From: Ascaris suum | Lineage: Eukaryota > Nematoda > Chromadorea > Rhabditida > Ascarididae | Assembly: GCA_013433145.1 (NCBI GenBank) | Contig: CM024181.1 | Span: 6,262,001 to 6,326,000 of the forward strand | DNA length: 64,000 nucleotides | Direction: 5' to 3' | Part shown: one piece after another, positions 1 to 14,800 of the stretch | How the letters are laid out: every line of letters starts with the position of its first letter | Position numbering within the stretch: the stretch's first letter is position 1 | Made by a program: the position numbers and the translations under genes | The notes under the pieces: model-generated | Databases searched by the model: none | Told to the model about the DNA's origin: nothing | Seen by the model: the letters and a program-made list of their open reading frames with translations, nothing else

Positions 1-706
1 AAGAATGTAGCTGAAGTTGAAGAGCAAGACCGTATGCAACAGAGATGATTTGATGCTCGTCACGGAGATGGGTGCCATCGTAAAACTCACGACTGAAAAA
101 ACATGCCTACCTAAAGTATATAATATATGATGAAACGAAGGCGAAAACTTTGCAACAAAATGAGCATTTTCATTTATTGCCCTAGGGGATTGCTTCCGGA
201 ATTATTCTTCACGAAAAAATATTTACATAAATTTTCGACAATTTTAACGTCCTTCATAGCAAAAAATCGATCACCATAAACATAAAATACACAACTAACA
301 TTTGAATGCGTCATAAATCTAGGCGAATGTTCTTTCCATTTGTGCATACGCTTATGGTGTGATTCATTTCTGATAGCAACGCGTATTTCAAAAAAAAAAA
401 AAAAAAAACAAAAAAAAAAAAAGGGTAGGAAGAAGTTATTAAATCAGATGCAAAGACATTCGGTGTTTTCTTTTCTTTTTTGGAAGCCCTTTTCTTCGTA
501 AATGGACGAGAGATTGTATATAAAAGTGAACGATGAAAATAGTGCAAGGACGCTTAATTAGATAAAAAGATGACACATTTTCAAATGCAATCCTTTCTCC
601 TAAAGAAGAAAATCGGATGTGGAGGAATTCGGAGCAATTTGCAACAAATGGAACAATGCTGGTTGTTAAAAGATTTTACCTTCTTTCTGGTCTCGAAGCT
701 GGTGAT

Positions 707-707
<1 letters not shown>

Positions 708-761
<54 letters not shown>
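708..761. repeat. (TA)n microsatellite
   Basis: An uninterrupted run of about 27 TA dinucleotides. The open frames overlapping it on both strands encode alternating Tyr-Ile and are artefacts of the repeat. Confidence 0.95.
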
Positions 762-763
<2 letters not shown>

Positions 764-3700
764 CAATATAATAATGTTTGAATAATAAATAAAGAGAAGA
801 AAACAGAAACGGGAACGAATTAAAACATAGTAAAAAGAGGAACAAAATATCGTTATATGGCGATAAAAAATGCTTCTATCACGATCATATGTAAAGGAAT
901 TAGGATAAAATCAAAAATCGCATGAAACCTTAATAACAGAGCGCATAATTTATCAACTAGCAAAAAAAAAATGCAACTTAAAACTTGGGAAAAATGAAAA
1001 TTTCCATCCAAAATTAATGGTAATCAACTTAGGTGAGATAGAAATTTGCGGATCAATGATGATTTCATAGTCCACTTCAAGTAATCCGTAGTGGAGTGAC
1101 CTAAGGGTTTAACATCATGCAAAGGACTTCGGTTCAATTCGGCTCCCATTCAACGTTTCTAGTCGGTTAGATTCGTTTAATAATTCAAAATTTTTTCTCG
1201 CCTCCACCCACATAGAGCCGTTAACGTAATTGCTTTTTCCGATAGTTTAAAAATGAGGTCTTGAACGTTGCAGTTCACCAAATAAAATGCCGCTCCACAT
1301 TTGCATTTTTTTTAAGAAGCAAGAAGGTTGAGATAATTTGTCGTACAACGACCTATAAACCTACTAATTGAACGCAACGAACTTGAAAAGAGTGAATGGT
1401 AAGAATTTTTATGCAAGAAAAATAATCATCGTTGAACAATATCGATTGACTGATTCGAATCACAATCGATGACAGTTGATAGATCTATTTGTGCATATAG
1501 AAATGAAACAACAACTGTAGAAATGAATTAAAGTCACGTGTCAAATTTCAAAGAACTTTCGACAGTTTTACATTAAACTTCGAAGTCGATGTTGTTCGTC
1601 GATCAACGTGATATTGGCAAATGACGAAATTAACATATGAAGTCAGGCAGGTGAAAATTAAATTCATTGACCACTACGACGAACGACAGAAAAGATGATG
1701 AACTCCTAATTCATCCCCTTTTTCCACCTTCTCAGTAGACAACGCTAGTTAAGAACCCCAATTGCAAATTTTTGGGCCCTCGAGTGCTCTATGCTCTATA
1801 TTCCGCAACACATTTCTTGTGAAAAACTTCAGTGAAAATCTCTTCTCGAGATTTCAAATATGAGTGAGATTATTCGATTCAGCTTAAGTGAAATACTCCG
1901 TTCTAATGATATTTTCTCTTATTTTCAAAATATAGCGTTTAATAAAAAGCTTTTTTCTTCTATGGGAAATTTTTGCAATCAAGCTAGCAAGCATTCTTGA
2001 AATACGGATCTCAACTAATATTTTTTCAGTGGAATATCAGTCATGTTTGTAAATAAGATTATAGAATATGGCTTCAATTATGCGGTCGTAAATTTTTACT
2101 CAGACGATTGGAGAAAAATTATTGACGAATTCGTCTATATGGAACATTCAATGAAATTTAAAATTATGAATTGTTGTTTGCATGGAAAATGCAAAAAATT
2201 GACGAAAATTCATCGCCGTTTTTAATTTCTAATAAAATATGTTTTCCTATATTAATAAATAATAAATGGTTTTTTTTTGTCAATTTTCGCCATAAAATTT
2301 CCAATATTTAAAATTTACTCTTTTCAAATCATAAAAATTGTACACTCTAATGAGTAGAAAAATTAAAAAACTAAAATGATAGCAAAATATAGAAGTTATT
2401 AAAATTACGTTGCAATATTTATTTGCACTCGAAAGTCTAGAAATTGCCTACTGTAACTCGGGGTTTAGTGTAAAATCACAACTTAGAAATATATATGCTC
2501 TACGAATTTATGAAGTATTTAAAATTTATTTGAAAGCCATTTTGTTTATTACTTTATTCTTATAAAAATAACAGCTTTATTGGGAAAATTGTAAGTGCGA
2601 ATGAATAGTGCCTATATATTTTGAATAACACTTTACCTCGAAATTTTCCCACAAAAAACAGGCGGAAAAGCATTAGATGAGTAAAAAAATATTTAAGAAA
2701 TGCGAAAATTTTACGACGAAATAGGGTATTTCCGTTTATAAAAGTGAAAAATTTCACTAACTAATGTGATTTTTTTAAATGTTTATTTAACAAAAAAAGA
2801 GATAAAAATTAAAAAATCCATCAAAAGTTGCAAAATTCGCTTTAAAAATAAGACTCTCCAACGCTGCTTCTCATCGTCAATACTTACGAGGTGGGAAGGA
2901 GACTGAATAAACGATCATGGGCAATGGGTGCCGAAATGGATGAATAAGAGAGAAGACAGCGATCACTGTGTAATTAATTCTATAAATTTGCACTCCAATA
3001 GACATGAATGCACACTGCAAATACCAATAGAACTAATTATGCGATAGGATGATTGCGATCATAAACGCTATCGTCGACTAGAAAAATATCAGTTGAAGGC
3101 CATTCTGTCTCGTTCCGCTATATATAATTCCCAACGATCTAGCAACGATAGTGGGGAAAACAGATTTGGTTCGGCTCCGGTTCCCGCAAGGAACATTATT
3201 TGACTCCAGAGTGGGGTCGGTATAATAGGAGGAATTGTAGGGGGGAGAGTAAACAGGAAGGATCGCGAAATGATACTTGCAGAGAAGCACCCTCTGCCTT
3301 GTCGACAAGGACAGCGACTGCTTCTCTCTCGCAATTCCCTTCCCTTTCCGCATCCAACCCCCCACCCCTCCCTCTCCAATCTTTCTGAAGGAAGATTAAA
3401 GGCTTTGGTTTTATACAGCACCTCGTGATGTCTTGCTCATATTTTTGGGCAGATGTAAGAATAGAATCATAAGGGACACGCGTTGAAAGTGCAAATCAGT
3501 CAAAGTCTTATTCAATAAAATTGCCCATTCTTTTAGTTTGGGACTAAAGTGTTGAAAGAGAGCAGCAACTACAAGAAAAAATATAAACATTTTTGCGATA
3601 AGGGAGAGAATTGATTTGCTGCGGGGAGGTGACAGAAAAAAATCTCTAATTGGAGGGAAGGACGGGGGGGGGGGGGGGAATGCACATGCTTTTCCCGGTA

Positions 3701-3781
3701 TTGTAGCTTGTACTTATAATATCGACACTACGCATGCAGCTCAAAACTTTTATGTCCTTTCTTTGTAAATAAATGAATAAA

Positions 3782-3783
<2 letters not shown>

Positions 3784-3813
<30 letters not shown>
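3784..3813. repeat. (TA)n microsatellite
   Basis: A short pure TA run of about 15 units, about 100 bases from a poly-G run at 3664-3678. Confidence 0.9.
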
Positions 3814-6800
3814 CGACGTTAATGGGAATTTTCGTAGCGATTTAAAAAAGATCATCAACTTGATATTAACAACAAATATAAATATTAATTGAGGTTTATT
3901 AAAAACGTGAAGAAAAATAAAACAAGTATAAACAGAACATATGAGAAAATATAAGAGTTGTATTTGTACATAATGCAGAGTTGTGCTTACTGATTTGAGT
4001 GAACAGATAAATACGAATTAATTGCTATGATGGGCACATTCCACGGCAAGCTGAGGCGCACCGTAAATTTTTACTCTTCAATTAACAGCTGTGTTACATT
4101 CAGATGCTGAATATACCGTTAATCCTCAAATATTTAAAGAGTTCAGTCAAAATCTATACGAATTTCAAATGAATTCATCATTTTTGAAATGCAAATATGC
4201 ATAAGCATAAATAAAAACAGACAGTGCACAAAAATGGGTTTGAAACGCGAAAACCAGTGGTCATTAAAGTTTTCATGAAATTTAACATCGAATAGATTTG
4301 GATTCAACAAAACAAACATAAATGAAAAGAGTGCAGATAAAATGGTGAATATTTGAGAAGTAGAATGCGAAAAATCTAAGCGCAATTCAGCGGTCGATGT
4401 CGTACAATTGAGTGCAATGTCACACTTAGATCGATGAGTACATCGTATCAACCGATCGAATCATCACAACGCTATAAAATTATCGAGGGAAGCAGATTTA
4501 TGCGGCAAGAAAATTATCGATTATCGACTACCAATTTTAATACGCAATTTCAAAGAGGTGAATGTTTCTCTTTGAAAAGGTTCAATGACCTTGCGGTAAC
4601 ACAACTCCATTCAAAATGAAGCACTGCCATTTCAGTGTCAACTCGAATCAAAAAAAAAAAAATTTCTGCGCTGTCTTTTTTAATAGCTGAAAATAGGGAG
4701 TGTTTTCCGCATGAATGAGGGAGGGGGAAGGTTGAGATAGAGTGGAAAAAAAAGGAGTATGAAGAGCAAGGAAGAACTCTCTGTGCTCGTCATAAAATGC
4801 TTGAAAAAGTTGTTTTTAAGAATTAGACGGCATTCTAAATCAACAGAAAATACCGCTACTTCCGCGTAGCTCATCCTATAAACTATTACGAATGTGAATT
4901 GCAAATAATAACTTCCATCATGTTGAATCATCAATAAATACCTTTAATGATTCTTTGTAAATCAAAGTGACGATTAATTTTTCTTAGAGAAATAAGCGGA
5001 AGCAATAAATTCCAATGAAATTCATTGCACGTTAATTTTTTATTCAAATTATATTAAACGACTCTTAAACACCATTAATGATCTTAGTAGACATTTATGC
5101 AAATTTTTGAAAATCTCTTCATTTCTTAATGAGATACGATCACATGCAAAATCTCAACACTGAAATTAGAGAAGTATTATAGCGCAGAAGTGAGGTGACT
5201 CTAATCTAAAGATCGATGAAATCGACGAAAACTGTTGAAAATTTTCATAGTTTATTAAAGAGGATTTTAAGTTCGAAGAAAATAAAGCGAAAAAATTACG
5301 CGCAAATATCCCTTTGTTCTCATCCAAATTATTTTTATTCTCGAAAAAAAAAAACTTAGAAATTAGAAAATACAAAACATTAATCATGAAGCATTGAAGT
5401 TCTTGATCAGTTATTTACTTGTAAAAAGATGTATTTTTACTGGCTCTAGTAATCATATTACTCTACTATTATTACTAGTAAGACTTACAGATGGTGACAA
5501 ATCACAAAGACCAGAAATAAGGAGCTCCGGAATTCGGAGCAAAAAAAATATGTAGATTCAAGATGGGGTCAATAGCTCCCATGGAGGTACTGCTAAACAC
5601 TTTTACGGTCAACATAATAAATTCGATTCTTCATTTCAGAATTTCTATCACATCCAGTAGTATTGCGTCCAATGAACATCAACCGAAAAACATTCAATGG
5701 ATATTTCGTTTAATATAACTAATCGCTGATGGAAAATATTTTAGCGTCGATAAAAAACCTTCAACCGGTTCTCTCAGCAAATTACCTGAGCAATGAACGC
5801 ATGTATAAAGTTTCAAATATTGTATAAATGAAATTAAATATGAAGTAATTAGCGAAGAAAAAACATCATACAATGGTGAGTAATTGAAAAACCAATATTT
5901 ATAAATCACGTTTAAGTGATTTTCTAGACGAGTGAACGAACAATAGAAGGTAAATAGGAAAATATCAAGGTATATCTGTGTTTTTTGCAGGTATAGATTG
6001 CAGGTACGGAATAGGCCAGTGAGTCGGTCAATAGCGAGAATTGAATGAGGAAAGTAACTAAAAATGTTCACACTATCGCACAATCGCTTCTACCTGTATC
6101 GAGTCACATTATGTATGGACCAAGCTTCATAGCAGCATCCATAGCTAACGATAGTTACGAGGTCTCATAATTTTAGCAACCTTCCAGGAATGAAGGTGCT
6201 ACCTGAGTACGCGAGCAAGAAAGCGCCTACGATAAAGATGGAGCACTCACGATAACGCTCCAAACGCTGCTGAAGTAGTAGAAAAATTGAAAGATGCAAG
6301 AGTAGGAAGATAACGTTTAGAAAGAAACTGCTCACTGGCTGTCAGCAACCGCCCTTCCTCGATTACCTAATCACAGTACAAGAAAGCTAATGAGGCGTTG
6401 ATACTTTTGGTAACCCTTGAAAGATGGGTTGATGCTTTACCCCATGAGCGAAAGAATTTCTTAGTTAACATCTACATCACAATGGACGTTATGCGGTTTT
6501 GAATTGCTTGAAAGGTTTAAACATGGAATACTGCTTAACATAAAAAGGTGAATATTTTTATATTGGAGACGAAACTAAGAGGTTAATTAATTCAACGAAG
6601 GTGAGTTCCCAACTTGTGAGATGCGTTCGAGACAATTCATCAAATAAGTTTGAGAAACGTCTGATATGAGTAACTTCAGTAACAGGAGAAGCTTGAAAGG
6701 TTGCAAAACGCGGGGTCTGGGTAGGTGACGATTTTCGAAACGGAGGTCCAGAAGAGGCTTAACTGGCCTATCTAGAATTTCGCTTTGACCACTACACTAG

Positions 6801-9137
6801 GTTCTGAGATTGAGAAACGCGGGAAATGCGGAGAGACAAAGCCTTCACAACTGGCATTTTTCCGCAAAGCAAACATCACATAAGAATAAAGACTCAAAAA
6901 ATGCAGATAAAGTTCAAAGAACAGATGCGGAAAAAAGATGAGAAGAGAACTGGATAAATGCAAGGTGGAAAAATAATAATTTTATGAAGAGAAAAAAAGA
7001 AATTGATATTTTTGTGATTTTTTCTTATCACAAACTTATCATAAATCAACAACTTATCAAAAGCATTTATAACAACCACCAAAGCTAAAAAAAAAACGAA
7101 AATAAATTCGAAAACTTAATATATTTATTAGAGTTTTATAAATTTGCTAAAGAAAAAATTTCAGCGCGAAATAAATATTTCATTTTTTATGTTTATTGTA
7201 CTGGAAAGACAACATTCCAATTGGAAATCAAAGATGAAATGTGCGGCCGCAATATCGATCGTAGGCGCACAATGTGATAATGCAATTTGGATGTTCGTTC
7301 ATACAACGTTGAGTGTTCTCCTCTCCAATCATCGCTTTACGCAGTTAAATTCCGCAAAAATAAGCAGATAAGCCATTTTTAATGATTTTGAGACTGTGAA
7401 TATGTAATATGATATTCGTTTTATTTATTGCTTAAAAGTGCAATGAAAACTGTGATAGCAGCATAATCACACGGGAATTGTTTCATTCTCGTGATTTATG
7501 CCATCGGTCAAAGACATAGGCGAAGGACGAAAAACAAAAGAGAATCGAATCGCCTCTTTTATAATTGTTAAATAAAATAAAAAGAATAAAGAGTACATAA
7601 CGTCAGATAGATGCAACGAAAGAATTATTGAAATTTTATGGCTCTGTAAACTTTCTTAATTGCATATACGACGAAAATTCGATGAAAAATTATGAATGTA
7701 AAAGAAAAATGAAAAACGATTACAGTGGGAAATAATCGCCCCAAGAAATATTTGGCAAATGGTAAAATTGTACTATTGCATTTATTTTCGTTTTTCTATT
7801 TCAAAAGTTTTTAAAAATTCGAAATGAAATTGCACGGCTGATTGCATCAATAAAATATCCATTCTTGCAATATATCTGTTATATCTTTTCGTCACTCTTT
7901 GCAAACACAATAACACTGATTAGGGACTATAGGAGCATTAATTTACTCAATACAAAAGCTTCATTAGGGAAGAGGAAAGGAGTATTTTCATCAATTCCAT
8001 CAACGCTACAACAATATTTCGAATGTTTGAAAAAAAGCTCATTTTTTGAATCTCAAAAGGAATGAGAGTCAAACGAGTAAGCATACGCAAGCGAGAATAA
8101 GGGTGTTTTTTTCTCCGCAAGCTTTACAAGGAGTCTATAGGAGAAGGAGCAGTATCCAAGGTGGTATTTGGGAGGAATGACGATCACTGATGCGATTGGA
8201 TGATTTAATCGAAGGCATGAAAATTAATTTCCCTTTTTGGAAATCGACAGAATTTTTATGAATAGAACAAAATTTGTATAACATTCATCTAGTGATTATT
8301 TCTTAGGAAGGAAATTCCACAGACGAAGAAAATAAGCTAAAAATATTTAAGCAATTTTATACGCCTTCTCGTACTTTATAAAAAAAAATGCATTCTTGGA
8401 ATTATTAGCCTCAGCCTATGTGTGCAGACATTTAATTATACGCCTACCCGATGGTTTCATCGCACGACTCAGAAAAAATGCTACCATAAGGTCGGTGTAA
8501 CTACTTTGGGTACTTTGGGGCAAATCAACAAATCATTCCTCTGCTTGATCCAACAAATTCTGGATCAATCCACGACCTGACCAAATATTTTAAAAATTTC
8601 AGGAACATTCAACTTTTGAGGCCGTTCTATGGAATCGAAATTTGCCTCGTTTCATGAGGCAAATGAGCCTATTGATGTAGCTTGATGCTGCAAACTTCAC
8701 AGCCTTCGTTTTCTCCAACCACAAACGAACTTGTAAATGACTCTATTGCCAGCCATTTAATTGACATTTATGCATCCATACCAACATCAGTCGCCTCGTC
8801 TCCCATTAAATAAAACTTAGAATTTAGAAGGGGGAGGGAGATGATGGATGAATTTTTAGTCATTTAGAGAATATTTGTATTAGTGTCAAATTTTTTGACG
8901 AACGAATTGATTGAAGAAAATATAGTGGAAATCTGCTTCAATCAAGCGTGGATATATGCGCATAAATGTTGTTTATTGAATTCAATTTTTTATGCCTCAA
9001 AATTTGGATAAACTGAACAAGAGGATACAAGAAACGGGGAATTAATAGAGAGTAGTGAAGAGAACAAAGAGATATGTGAAAGAGTTGAGCATTAACTTTC
9101 CGGAGGGACAACTGGGCAGCCAGTCATCCATCCTGCC

Positions 9138-9168
9138 AGCCAGCCAGCCAGCCAGTCAGCCAACCAGT
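9138..9168. repeat. (CCAG)n-type microsatellite
   Basis: Consecutive imperfect copies of CCAG/TCAG/CAACCAG read directly from the sequence. It lies in intergenic DNA, and no function is suggested. Confidence 0.85.
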
Positions 9169-10505
9169 CGATATGGCGCTACCTGCTTATGACGTAATTG
9201 GCAACAAAACGTTGATTATGTGCAGTGAGAGTGAACGAACGCTTCAAAGGCGTCAAGTGTGCACACGGTTGTCACACATTTTCTATAAACTTAAAGAGTA
9301 TTTTGCAATCGATATGTCGCTCAAACAAAGTCTATCACTGAAAATAGTCTACTCTTTGCATTTCTCTTATGAACTTTTTATCGGGCAATAATTTGAAGCT
9401 TGTCATGAGTCAGCCTTCCAGCGCCGAAGTTTTATATAACGGTCTAGAAATGTTTTGCCATAGAGCTATCACATTTGTAGCAGTATAATAATTTCTAGCT
9501 ATAATGCTACATTTACTGTCGAAGGCTCTTCAATGCATAAAAATTTCTCAAAAATACTCTCCCTTCCCCCTCCCCTCGTGCACGCACGCGTTTTTGATTT
9601 AGACGATTGTCCTCTAATTTCAAAGCGCCCTACTTTTTGGCAACCGCTTCCATAATCAAAACGCTCTTAATAGCACAATGAAATGATCAATAACATAACG
9701 CCATCCAACAATCAGCCTCATGTTAATGAGGCAATTCAGAAACAATTTCCTTTACAAATAGAACATAAAAATGCTTCCTGGAATGCTACTTTCAAAGGAA
9801 TTAGACGAACGCCTCTCAAGCAATAGTCGAATAGAACAACGTATATCGTATATGAAAGCCTTCAAATATATTATTTATTCTTTTAAGTATAATGCTTAGT
9901 GGAATATCTTCTGAAGTCATTGCTCATAAATATTTTGAATATCATTTTCATGTCCAAAGAGATGATCGCTCCATTTTTGACGATTCACTGTGAATGCTAT
10001 CGATATGAATACACTATCTCAAAACTGCAAAGAAATTTCGAATAATTTAGATCAAAGACTGATAACGAAATTTAAAAAAATATTCTCGAGGGTGTAAAGG
10101 GGAGAGGAATGGATATCGAAGAGAGGCGAATCGACTCCAAAATGATCGTAGCGAACACACTCGGAGCCAATAAATTTATGCGTTTAAAGCATTCCATCTA
10201 TCCATACAGATCCAATTTTTTAGTTGAACTAAATGCTCTATTAAAATGCTTTCATTCATCAAATTCATCAGTTCAATGTTTAGGTTTATTTTGTGCATTA
10301 TTGTTAATAGATACGAAAGGAAATCAACGCGTAAAAGCGTACATTAGAGGAAACTAGAGAAACATGCTTTAGGATAAAAGGAACAAAATGGAGTGATGAG
10401 GACGGCTCGCGAGGGCTGAATCGCATCGATTCTGCATATTTGAAAAGGCGAGACGACAGCGTACCACACAGCTGCCACATCGTCACTTTGCTTTATTGCC
10501 CTCCT

Positions 10506-10513
10506 TATAAATA
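10506..10513 (+). promoter_or_regulatory. TATA-like box upstream of a small ORF
   Basis: TATAAATA lies about 77 bases before the ATG of the 10,583 open frame, in a locally GC-richer patch. The spacing would put transcription start near 10,535-10,540. In such AT-rich DNA this match alone is weak. Confidence 0.25.
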
Positions 10514-10582
10514 GAAATGAGAGTGCACAGAACTCCACAAGTTAAGCGCTTAAGTGTGCGCAGCTAAGGTTTACTTCCATTC

Positions 10583-10879
10583 ATGTTTCTCCTGCACATC
10601 GATCCGCGATTCTCCTCTCCTCTTCCTACCCACCTCCTCCTCCTGTCGGTTGCTTATCCGGTGGACACGAGATTATATCGACCTAAGAGATGTCTGCGCG
10701 AAACGTGTAAATTCCCCTGTAGGGACGAAGGAACATTTGCCACTCCATCCGAACACCCCTCCTCATGCGGGCCACTGGACACCACTGACTCGCTTCCGAG
10801 ACCACATAGGTGCATCGAAGAGTCTTGTGCGAGGAAGCAGCTACATTCACCAAAAATCTTCAATGCTTCTCGACAGTAA
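10583..10879 (+). CDS. Possible small Cys-containing secreted ORF (98 aa)
   Basis: No family recognised. The frame starts at an ATG 77 bases downstream of TATAAATA. Residues ~15-25 (THLLLLSVAY) are hydrophobic but follow charged and proline residues, so a signal peptide is doubtful. The C-terminal half carries six cysteines, including CLRETC and CIEESC. No splice sites need to be invoked. Overlapping open frames on the same and opposite strand in this GC-richer patch lower its weight. It could equally be non-coding promoter-type DNA. Confidence 0.18.
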   Translation: MFLLHIDPRFSSPLPTHLLLLSVAYPVDTRLYRPKRCLRETCKFPCRDEGTFATPSEHPSSCGPLDTTDSLPRPHRCIEESCARKQLHSPKIFNASRQ

Positions 10880-11843
10880 TTCTCACGCCAAAAGAGGGGA
10901 GGGAAAAAGCAGATGGGGGTGGAGGGGAAAGGACGAAAATAAAGGATCCTACGGCCTAGATTTTCCTCCTTATATTTACGAACCAATCACCTAAACCATA
11001 CGACGGCAACTATGAGTGAGGCGTTAGTGTCTTGGATTTCAAACAATTAAAAAACAAAAATCTACGATAAACGGAAGAGAAAACACAAAGAAAAACACTT
11101 AGTTGAAAGGTCAACAAAAAAGAAGAAAGCAGAAAGTAATTGATGCATTACAGACATCAACAAAATCAAACAAAGCCTTTAAAAATAAAGATGCGAAAAA
11201 AAGAAGTGAAAAAAAATGAAGCCATAACCGCTGTGGAAGTCAATCCTACCCATTTAATAAGACCATCCAATGGTCCCTGTTCTAGTCATACTGCTAATGG
11301 AAAAATTCGCATATCCCGTAAAATGCAAATCGATCGATCATTGATACATCCTTATTTGACAAGCGTTCCACTACTGATCTCATAAATGAGTGGTAATTTT
11401 CCGAATCGTTTTGCAAAGCTTGTATCGATCAAATCGAAAAACTCACATTTTTTTTTTGTTGTAATTATTGCATCCAGAAATGATTGAAAATAAACCATAA
11501 TAAATTCATGCATATAATAGTAAGTTTTTTCATTATAAGAAATCAAATACAGGTTATTGTTTTATTTGAACTTTAAAAATGGGTGCTTTTAATGAATTTG
11601 TTTCATTTTTTTAATAATTTCAAAAATATGCGAAGAACTAAAAAAAAACCGGAGATGAACTATGGAATTACCGGAACACTGGTACCTGAGAAATTCAAGT
11701 TTAATGAACGAATAATTACTATATTATAATGAATACGCTAATGCGTAGTGAGAAGAACATGTAGAATGTAGAGCATTATTCCAGATATGAAAATATAGAT
11801 CGATAAAGAATTAGCGAACAAATTAAGAGATGGATCACATCAT

Positions 11844-14800
11844 TCAATAATGCAACGAGTTTGGTCGTGATGGCCATCTATGAACGACGGGTGGGAATCT
11901 GAATTGAAGTGGTTGTCCAATGTGTGAGACGTTCTCTTTGAGTGGTGTTGTATTCCAGTCGAATATTGGCAACGGATCATAGGTGGGACCTGATATCCCC
12001 TCGAATAATTGTGTCGCCATTAGAGAGACGTTCGTTGCCTCAAAAACACCTTCGTGAAAATGGATTATTGATTGCAATTATTGCTCTTTTATATGGTATA
12101 TGCGAAATTGTTTGCATAAATCTAAATGGCAGTCTGAAGTAAGAATTGAATTTTAAACAACGAATTCCGCTAGTTGTAATTTAGCTCGTTGGAAAAACTT
12201 GATGACTGATACTGTGGCACTACAAAACACCACTTTATCGTTTAAAACAAAAATAAAATTTTTTTCTGCACTTAAGATGAATCTACTTGATAGTGCCTAA
12301 CCCTCTTAATCAGTATATTACAATCATGTATATAAATAAATAACCACGCATTATATTTGTAAATGAAACCTATCAATGATTGCTCACTTTTGCGTTCATT
12401 TATCTTGTCTAAGAACGCGACCGGTCGATCAATTACGTAACTTCAAACCCGTCTCATGAGCGTTAAAAAATATATTTTATTCGTAACTAAGACAATCTTC
12501 TGTTAATAATGCCCACTGGGGCTGTATATTAATACTTGAAATGAGATAAAGTGATACTTTCATATCAGTAGCTCCATGATCACGGAATCCGAGTGCTGGA
12601 AATGGGTAAGTACCATTGGGTGGATTCAGGTCACTCCGGCATGAGATCGCGTTCTCTCCGCTATACGGTGGTGTACAGTTGCAGCGACTCAACGGATCGT
12701 GTTGATAATCGTTTGATCTTAAAGCACAATCAACTACTTTTTGTGATCTGCCTCATCCTATACGGTCAGCGAACGGATCACTACGAACTTTGATCTCACT
12801 ATATAATATCGCTAGCAAATGACCAAGTAATAATATCAATTAAGTGTAATAATGTAATTTCTAAGTAAGAAATGTGATTGACATCAGGTAAACAGGTGCA
12901 ATAATATGCATGATAACGCACACTTTGATAATGATATAATGCAAATCTGTTGATTCGATGCAACAAATATTTTGCAATTCTTCTCTACAATTTATTATAA
13001 TTCGATAATTTACTATTCGCCCATGCATCTAGTTCATCATGCGCCTTCAGTTAATCAATGATCAACATTTTTTTGGTGTATTTTGACGCAAATTATTGAA
13101 AATGTGCATTTCGTTGTTGTTTTTTTTTTCAATAATGGAAATTATTAAATGAGAAAATATCGGCAGTCGATTATCCAATCATCATCGCTTATCATTTATC
13201 GTTGTAACATATCACAGTTATCATTCAGTGATAAAGACTTCTAGCCAACAAGGACCGGAAGATCAACTATTCGATTCATTCAAAGTCTAATTTAAGAAAA
13301 CTGGAAATTAGGGTGGCTGCTCGATTACAGAAGTCTTGAATTTAACCTCAAGCTGACCTCATCAATTTGCGAAGTGTTTTCATGTCAGCGACTGTCGACT
13401 GATCACGTGCAAAGATCAACGCACGCGGATTTCCTTCATAGGTGAACCAATCACCGAATTTTTGCACAAATTTCCAACTGCCACTGCGATTGAAGATACT
13501 TGAAAAATAGCTGAAAATTATCGACGCTGAAAATATTAAAGAGAGAAAAAAGAATGAGAAAGAACAATGAAAAAAAAATAAAGGAAAAATTTCAGCCATT
13601 TTTAGGATTGCTGCCAAATGTTTTTTTTTTCAATCTAAAATAATATGAAAAGAGAAGTAATTGTCCGAAAATTTTCTTTTAATGACTAATAATTTTTTTC
13701 TTTGAGAAATTAGAAAAATTTCTTTATTTTCGCTAGTTTCAAAAAAGTTTTATCTAAACACAAAGTAATTGTATAAATTTGCAAATCTCTTATAGCATAT
13801 GTAGTGAGTGAGTCAACAGATCATCTATTTTCTACGTGGTTATAATGCAAGATTCGGCGACAAAAAATGCCCCGTATCCGAAAATATGTAATATCAATAT
13901 AGGAACTTGTCCTATTTGGTCCCTCAAAAAGTGAAAATCCTCAAAAATACTAAGATTTGGAAAAGCTTAAAAACGTTCAAGAAGTTTTAATTGTTGAATG
14001 TTGAAATCCTTGAAGCACATGAAACGATATGGAATTCGAAAGTAAACTCCAATAATCACCAAAACTTTAGAAGGATTCCTTCTGATATATGATTGTAAAT
14101 TAAGTCCTTAACTGGTTATAATTGAAGAAACAAAAATAACTAACGGAATATTATAGCTAGCCCAATATTTCTTCGCTGCAAGTATATGGGTGAGATCGGA
14201 ATGTTTGATCAATCCTCTATAATGATAATATTCTATGTTTGATAAGAAGATGGAACATTTCACTAAAACGTTTAATCAACAACTCTTTGCGACTGATAAC
14301 GCTGATAGCTTATCAAACCAAGAAGAAAATTCACTAAATTCATCATTCCAGCAATTATCCTAGAAGAACAGAAAATAATCATGAAGCAATCCTTTGCGGC
14401 AATAGTGAGGAAGTATCATTTAAGATTTACTCGGATTCAACTATTATACACATTTTCAGCATAACACGTGATAAGCGTGAGGGAAGTTTTGAAGCAGCAA
14501 AATAAAGGAAAATAGCACGCAATATTTCCACAGAAATTGAATTGCAAAAGATTTTGTATCTATCAGTAAAATACAAGGTGAAATGTTGCTGAATGGAAAA
14601 AAAAGCATTTCACTTAAAAGACACTTATTTGCACATTTTTACCGTTATTTTTCGCCAATATTTTACCTTTGTTACCTTTTCACTACCAATAAAGCTCATT
14701 CTATTACTGTCATATTTATTCGATCTCTTTGTTTTGAAATCGAATTTTGAATTGATTAAATCGGCTTTAATCTTTAAAGCTTTAATATTAAGGATTAAAT

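Larger units (their letters stand above)
1..10500. other. Intergenic AT-rich stretch, no gene recognised
   Basis: I read both strands for spliced or single-exon coding signal and found none I would defend. The open frames here are short, low-complexity and without flanking splice sites. The stretch holds poly-A near 390-422, (TA)n near 708-761 and 3784-3813, a G-run at 3664-3678 and a CCAG-type microsatellite near 9138-9168. Unrecognised distal exons or regulatory elements cannot be excluded. Confidence 0.5.

Noticed and set aside
1085..1160. tRNA-like stretch with a GGTTCAATTC element
   Set aside because: No pairable acceptor, D or anticodon stems could be built; only the B-box-like core matches. 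A similar stretch near 57,930-58,000 was rejected for the same reason.
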